Shown here: positions 6,547 to 9,159 of the stretch, in pieces
Numbering within the stretch: the first letter of the stretch is position 1
Layout: every line of letters starts with the position of its first letter
Assembly (NCBI GenBank): GCA_031288815.1
Contig: JAITQR010000092.1
Location: 1-9,159, forward strand
Direction: 5' to 3'
Source of the DNA: Treponema sp.
GTDB lineage: Bacteria > Spirochaetota > Spirochaetia > Treponematales > Breznakiellaceae
Length of the DNA stretch: 9,159 nt
Made by a program: the position numbers and the translations under genes
Notes under the pieces: model-generated
The model's database searches: none
The model's input: the letters and a program-made list of their open reading frames with translations, nothing else
What the model was told of the DNA's origin: nothing

Positions 6547-7615
6547 ACGCCGCCGGAGTGGACGGCGGCCCCTCCTGCTTAATCACCCTCAGGGGCGCCC
6601 AATGCTCGGCGACCCCCAGAAGGATCAAGGCTCCGAAGAGTATCCCGTTGAGTCCGGGACTCAACACCGCGAAAACAATCGCGATATTTACGAACAATCG
6701 CAGGCCGGGGGAAATCGGCCGGCGGGTAAGAAAATGCCGTACTATGCCCGCACCCTGGGCAAGGTACATCAGGGCGCATACGGCAAGAACATTCCAGGCG
6801 GCAATTTCCGGCGCCTGCCACTTTGCCAGCCGGGCGAGAAGGACGATGCCCAAAGACAGGGAAAAAGCCCAGATAAGCCAGGGAGATACCCGGAATTCCC
6901 TGAGCCCCGGCCATGTCCTGCCCCGTCTGACCAAACCGGCCAGAAACAGGGTAATGAATCTGCTGATAAAAAAAACCAGCATACAGGACGCCAGCCCCCC
7001 GCCCCGGAGGATCAGGCTGGTCATAAGTTCCCTTATACGCTCGGGGCTAAGGTACTGCTCCAAAAGGGAACGCCGCGCCGCGTCGGATCCGGAAGACGCC
7101 ACAAAAAGCGAGGAAAGCAGTTCCGACTGGGCCCTTACAAAGGCGGCAAACCCGCTGTTTTCCCCCGCCGAAGCGGCAATCCCCACAAAAAGAAACACCC
7201 CGGCGGCCGCGCCCAGGGTCAAACGCCAGGCGGCGCGGATCCGCAAAAACCCGGGTCCCCCTTCCGGCGGCCTGATAATCCACACAAAGGCGGACACCAT
7301 AACGGCAAAATAGAGGATGTCCAGGATAAAATCCTGGGGAACCAGGGGGATAATCAGGGAGAGCCCCAGGCCGATAGCGGCATGTGACGCCACCGCGGCC
7401 GAAACAGAAACCCAGGCGGTTCTGGTATTCCAAAGAGCGGCCACAAGGCCCATGGGCACCAGGAAAAAAAAGCCCAGGAACCCGATTCGCATTAGCACAA
7501 CGCATACGAAAGCCCCCGCCAGGGCGGGCGGCCATGAAACGCCGCCTTCCCATGCCGGGACTCCCTGGGGAGAAGCCCCCTCTGGCCCAACTGTCCGGAG
7601 ACCGGGAGAATCCAT
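6545..7615 (-). CDS. DUF2232/YybS-like multi-pass membrane protein
   Basis: The 356-residue protein is mostly hydrophobic. Membrane segments are visible at roughly 31-60, 66-90, 95-115, 131-150, 200-230, 244-264, 270-293 and 305-335, so about eight helices. A non-hydrophobic N-terminus of about 28 residues precedes them. The soluble stretch at 152-195 (ENSGFAAFVRAQSELL..., ending in LSPERIRELM) and the C-terminal part with LREFRVSPWLIWAFSL and an N-x-L...YLAQGAGIVRHF run resemble DUF2232. The position between rpsR and rplI matches yybS in Bacillus, which supports the assignment. No catalytic motif is visible. Function of this family is unknown to me beyond membrane location. The start is an ATG with a poor ribosome binding site (AGGGAA about 10 bases away), 24 bases after the rpsR stop, so translation may follow rpsR. 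Weak similarity makes the family name moderately secure; the membrane protein call is safe. Confidence 0.75.
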   Translation of the reverse strand: MDSPGLRTVGPEGASPQGVPAWEGGVSWPPALAGAFVCVVLMRIGFLGFFFLVPMGLVAALWNTRTAWVSVSAAVASHAAIGLGLSLIIPLVPQDFILDILYFAVMVSAFVWIIRPPEGGPGFLRIRAAWRLTLGAAAGVFLFVGIAASAGENSGFAAFVRAQSELLSSLFVASSGSDAARRSLLEQYLSPERIRELMTSLILRGGGLASCMLVFFISRFITLFLAGLVRRGRTWPGLREFRVSPWLIWAFSLSLGIVLLARLAKWQAPEIAAWNVLAVCALMYLAQGAGIVRHFLTRRPISPGLRLFVNIAIVFAVLSPGLNGILFGALILLGVAEHWAPLRVIKQEGPPSTPAA

Positions 7616-7639
7616 AGAAACCGGTTCCCTAAGGCGAAT

Positions 7640-7972
7640 TTAATCAGCCACGAAGGGAAGCAGCGCGATGGACCTGGCCTGTTTTATCGCCAAAGCCAGG
7701 GCCCGCTGATGCTTGGCGCAGGTTCCCGTTATCCGGCGGGGGAGGATCTTGCCCCGCTCGGTAATAAAGCGGCGCAGCACATCCGCCTCTTTATAGTCAA
7801 TCCTGAGTTTCTGGACACAGAATTTACAAACCTTTTTCTTGAAATAGACCTTTCCGCCCTTTCCTCCGCGGCCGCCCCGATCCTCGATTTCCCGGCCGTC
7901 CATCTGGACATCCATGCCCCGCTCCTGTCTTGAACTTTGGGGGCGGTCTTCTATGTATTTTTCGTCAGACAT
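7640..7972 (-). CDS. rpsR: 30S ribosomal protein S18 with N-terminal extension
   Basis: S18 forms a heterodimer with S6 on the platform of the 30S subunit, bound to the central domain of 16S rRNA. The family signature is unmistakable from residue 57: [37 protein letters not shown] (given here as the region 57-93). It ends with [12 protein letters not shown]. Cys49 and Cys52 (CKFC) with Cys85 and His88 form a CxxC...CxxH set that could bind zinc, as in the cysteine-containing version of S18. The protein has 110 residues, about 30 more than the common short form. The extra N-terminus is hydrophilic with many Arg, Asp and Gly (residues 1-41). The ATG at 7970-7972 has a strong CAGGAG six bases upstream, so the long start is probably real, though ATGs at residues 20 and 24 exist. 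A 55-base gap with a stable hairpin separates it from ssb. Confidence 0.96.
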   Translation of the reverse strand: MSDEKYIEDRPQSSRQERGMDVQMDGREIEDRGGRGGKGGKVYFKKKVCKFCVQKLRIDYKEADVLRRFITERGKILPRRITGTCAKHQRALALAIKQARSIALLPFVAD

Positions 7973-7984
7973 AATTACTCCTGT

Positions 7985-8024
7985 AAAAGGAACTGTTTCC
8001 GGGTTTTATTCCCCGGACAGTTCC
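7985..8024 (-). terminator. terminator/attenuator-like hairpin between ssb and rpsR
   Basis: On the minus-strand transcript, GGAACTGT plus CCGGG (8024-8012) pairs with CCCGG (8003-7999), an AA bulge (7998-7997) and ACAGTTCC (7996-7989). This gives 13 base pairs with an 8-base loop, followed directly by UUUU (7988-7985). The stem begins three bases after the ssb stop and the U run ends just before the rpsR ribosome binding site. It has the form of a partial intrinsic terminator, but could also be a processing site or a protein-binding element that sets the S18 level relative to SSB. Confidence 0.6.
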
Positions 8025-8027
8025 GGG

Positions 8028-8537
8028 TTAAAAGGGAATATCGTTGGCAAACCCGTCATCCGGGCCGCCTTCCTGGGGAGGATCCCGCCGCCCCTGAGCG
8101 ACGGGAACATCGGAATGACCGCCCTGAGAGGAACCGTAAGCGCCTCCGTAAGAGGAACCGGAGGCGGCGGTACTCGAACCCGGGCCGCCATAAGCTCCGG
8201 AATTCGCGCTTCCCGAACCGCCGAGCAGTTGGATATTATTCGCCACGATTTCTACTTTCGAACGGTTCTGCCCGTCCTGCTGCCAGCGATCCTGACGGAG
8301 CTCCCCTTCAATACCGATCATTTTACCTTTCACCAGGTACTGGTTCAAAGATTCACCCTGCCTTCCCCAAAGGACGATGTCGAAAAAATTCGCCTCGTCT
8401 TCCCACTGATCGCCGTTTTTCCGGCGGCGGTTTACCGCGATAGAGAATTTGCAGACAGCCTGACCGCTGGCGGTATATTTAAGTTCCGCGTCCCGGGTAA
8501 GGCGGCCAATCAAAACAACATGATTTAGATCGGCCAT
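8028..8537 (-). CDS. ssb: single-stranded DNA-binding protein SSB
   Basis: SSB coats single-stranded DNA during replication, repair and recombination, and recruits partners through its C-terminal tip. The chosen ATG at 8535-8537 gives 169 residues starting MADLNHVVLIGRLTRDAELK. A GTG one codon earlier (8538-8540) is in frame, but the ATG overlaps the rpsF stop as TGATG and has GGGGG five bases upstream. The OB fold covers about 1-107 with the usual GRLTRDAELKYTASG, ANFFDIVLWGRQGE and IEGELRQDRW segments. A Gly/Ser/Tyr-rich flexible linker follows at about 108-140 with the repeated unit SSYGGAYGSS. The acidic tip DDGFANDIPF at the end is the canonical partner-binding motif. The order S6-SSB-S18 is conserved in many bacteria, which fits the coupling to rpsF. 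Confidence 0.97.
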   Translation of the reverse strand: MADLNHVVLIGRLTRDAELKYTASGQAVCKFSIAVNRRRKNGDQWEDEANFFDIVLWGRQGESLNQYLVKGKMIGIEGELRQDRWQQDGQNRSKVEIVANNIQLLGGSGSANSGAYGGPGSSTAASGSSYGGAYGSSQGGHSDVPVAQGRRDPPQEGGPDDGFANDIPF

Positions 8538-8827
8538 CACACCCCCTGATCATCTATCTTTACAAACAGATACTTGAGGAGATTCATGTTTAGCTTGAAA
8601 ACCCGATCCATAGCGGTGATTTTCGCCGGATCGGCCTTGAGGGTAAAAAGCACATATTTACCCCTTTTTCTTTTTTTTACCTCATAGGCGAGATCCCGAT
8701 CACCGGTTTCATCGGTTTTTTCGATCTCTACCCCGTGGGCGGCCAGGTCGCTGAGAAGCTGTTCCCGACCCGCCTTGTGCTGGTCCTCTTCCAAGGGGAA
8801 GATAACCGTCAATTCGTAACGGCGCAT
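8537..8827 (-). CDS. rpsF: 30S ribosomal protein S6
   Basis: S6 pairs with S18 on the 30S platform. The 96-residue protein starts MRRYELTVIFPLEED and contains the typical GDRDLAYEVKKRKRGKYVLFTLKADP region and the RVFKLNMNLLKYLFVKI segment near the C-terminus, within the normal size range and without the acidic tail seen in E. coli. The ATG is preceded by AAGGAGGG with five bases between GGAGG and the start, a very strong ribosome binding site. It is the first gene after the promoter at 8893-8921. Its stop overlaps the ssb start. The leader in front can hide the ribosome binding site by base pairing (see the entry at 8828-8886). Confidence 0.97.
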   Translation of the reverse strand: MRRYELTVIFPLEEDQHKAGREQLLSDLAAHGVEIEKTDETGDRDLAYEVKKRKRGKYVLFTLKADPAKITAMDRVFKLNMNLLKYLFVKIDDQGV

Positions 8828-8886
8828 GGACCCTCCTTGCGGACAAGATTTGTATCTAGGTCCACCCTGAGGGTGGACAAAGAGGT
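8828..8886 (-). promoter_or_regulatory. rpsF leader with competing hairpins, candidate S6:S18 autoregulatory element
   Basis: The predicted untranslated leader is about 59 bases. It contains a perfect 8-bp hairpin, GTCCACCC-TCA-GGGTGGAC (8878-8871 and 8867-8860). The 3' arm of this hairpin, extended to GGACCT (8863-8858), can instead pair with GGGTCC (8833-8828) immediately before the ATG, sealing a domain that contains the Shine-Dalgarno. That domain also holds a small CTTG-TCCG-CAAG hairpin (8847-8836). The two folds are mutually exclusive because GGAC is shared. S6:S18-binding leaders upstream of rpsF with a conserved CCG are known in diverse bacteria; whether this one belongs to that class needs a covariance search. 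Confidence 0.55.
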
Positions 8887-8892
8887 ACCTTT

Positions 8893-8921
8893 ATAATAAC
8901 CAGCCGGGGGATTCAGGTCAA
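8893..8921 (-). promoter_or_regulatory. sigma-70-type promoter for the rpsF operon
   Basis: On the minus strand, TTGACC (8921-8916) is followed by exactly 17 bases and TATTAT (8898-8893). Each box has one mismatch to the TTGACA/TATAAT consensus. Start of transcription is expected near 8886, about 59 bases before rpsF. It lies after the end of the aminotransferase gene, so rpsF need not depend on it. Confidence 0.75.
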
Positions 8922-8985
8922 GTGTTCGCATTGCGCCATAATTTTTCTAAGTGAAAAGAGAATCCGCGCTGTTTACTGCCTTTTT

Positions 8986-9159
8986 TTACGTCTTCCGGTT
9001 TAATCCCTCTTTTATCCGTCTTACGGCTTCCTCGAGCCGCGCCCGGGTGGTGCCGAAGTTGAGCCGCACGTAGCCTTCCAGCCCGAAGGGCTTGCCGTTG
9101 TTGGGGAGTATCTTTGCCTTGTCCTGGAGCCACCGGTAGGGATCTTCGATGCCCAGGGG
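8986..9159 (-). CDS. MalY/PatB-type PLP-dependent aminotransferase/C-S lyase, C-terminal end (start outside window)
   Basis: The last 57 codons of a gene entering from the right edge are visible, in a frame ending in TAA at 8988-8986. The peptide has PLGIEDPYRWL, a KAKILPNNGKPFG stretch, and GLEGYVRLNFGTTRARLEEA, then a basic tail. The G-x-x-G-[YF]-V-R-L-N-F-G-x-x-R pattern holds the C-terminal substrate carboxylate-binding arginine of fold-type I aminotransferases. Its exact form is most like the MalY/PatB group, which acts as cystathionine beta-lyase or aminotransferase. The catalytic lysine lies outside the window, so the reaction cannot be stated. There is no clear intrinsic terminator in the 65 bases between the stop and the rpsF promoter. 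Confidence 0.8.
   Translation of the reverse strand, partial: PLGIEDPYRWLQDKAKILPNNGKPFGLEGYVRLNFGTTRARLEEAVRRIKEGLNRKT

Noticed and set aside
6447..6548. A longer L9 beginning at 6548.
   Set aside because: The extra 34 residues are unlike any L9 and come from the hairpin-rich gap; the ATG at 6446 gives the canonical MKVIL start with a good ribosome binding site.
6123..7387. Long open frames on the + strand opposite rplI and the DUF2232-like gene.
   Set aside because: They are high-GC shadows of the minus-strand genes: composition rich in Arg, Gly and Pro, no sensible ribosome binding site, no recognisable domain, while the opposite strand has clear L9 and membrane-protein sequence.
8918..9133. 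A 71-codon open frame on the minus strand at the right edge.
   Set aside because: A different frame of the same strand encodes the recognisable aminotransferase C-terminus ending at 8986; this frame is a shadow.

Overview
The window looks like chromosomal core DNA from a Treponema-like spirochaete with moderately high GC. I base this on the gene content and order (dxr-rseP on one side; rpsF-ssb-rpsR-membrane protein-rplI-dnaB on the other), on the style of the proteins, and on a periplasmic-type beta-propeller next to rseP. No marker here fixes the species. There are no rRNA or tRNA genes, insertion sequences, phage genes or CRISPR arrays.

Layout. The first 4.1 kb is transcribed rightward. 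It holds the 3' two-thirds of dxr (MEP isoprenoid pathway), rseP (site-2 intramembrane protease) joined to dxr by a TAATG overlap, and, after a 115-base gap, a 645-residue exported beta-propeller protein of unknown function. This arm meets the leftward arm tail to tail around 4093-4115. A hairpin there probably terminates the rightward transcript and lies partly inside the last codons of the opposing gene.

The rest reads leftward as one probable operon: promoter (8893-8921), structured leader, rpsF (S6), ssb, rpsR (S18), a DUF2232/YybS-like membrane protein, rplI (L9), dnaB (replicative helicase) and a ComFB-family gene. It joins ribosomal proteins to replication proteins, the same gene association found in Bacillus (rpsF-ssb-rpsR and yybS-yybT-rplI-dnaB), but without yybT/gdpP. 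Junctions are tight: TGATG at rpsF/ssb, TAATG at rplI/dnaB, and 22-24 bases at two others. Only two gaps are larger, before rpsR and before rplI, and both are filled with inverted repeats. At the right edge is the 3' end of a MalY/PatB-type aminotransferase gene on the same strand.

The coding content is mostly ordinary housekeeping. The points most worth a second look are non-coding or sit at the ends of proteins: an rpsF leader with two mutually exclusive folds, one of which hides the ribosome binding site; a terminator-like hairpin between ssb and rpsR; a chain of hairpins in front of rplI; a 68-residue low-complexity tail on L9; an N-terminal extension on S18; and a ComFB gene attached to dnaB. 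I see no convincing evidence of a wholly new multi-gene system.
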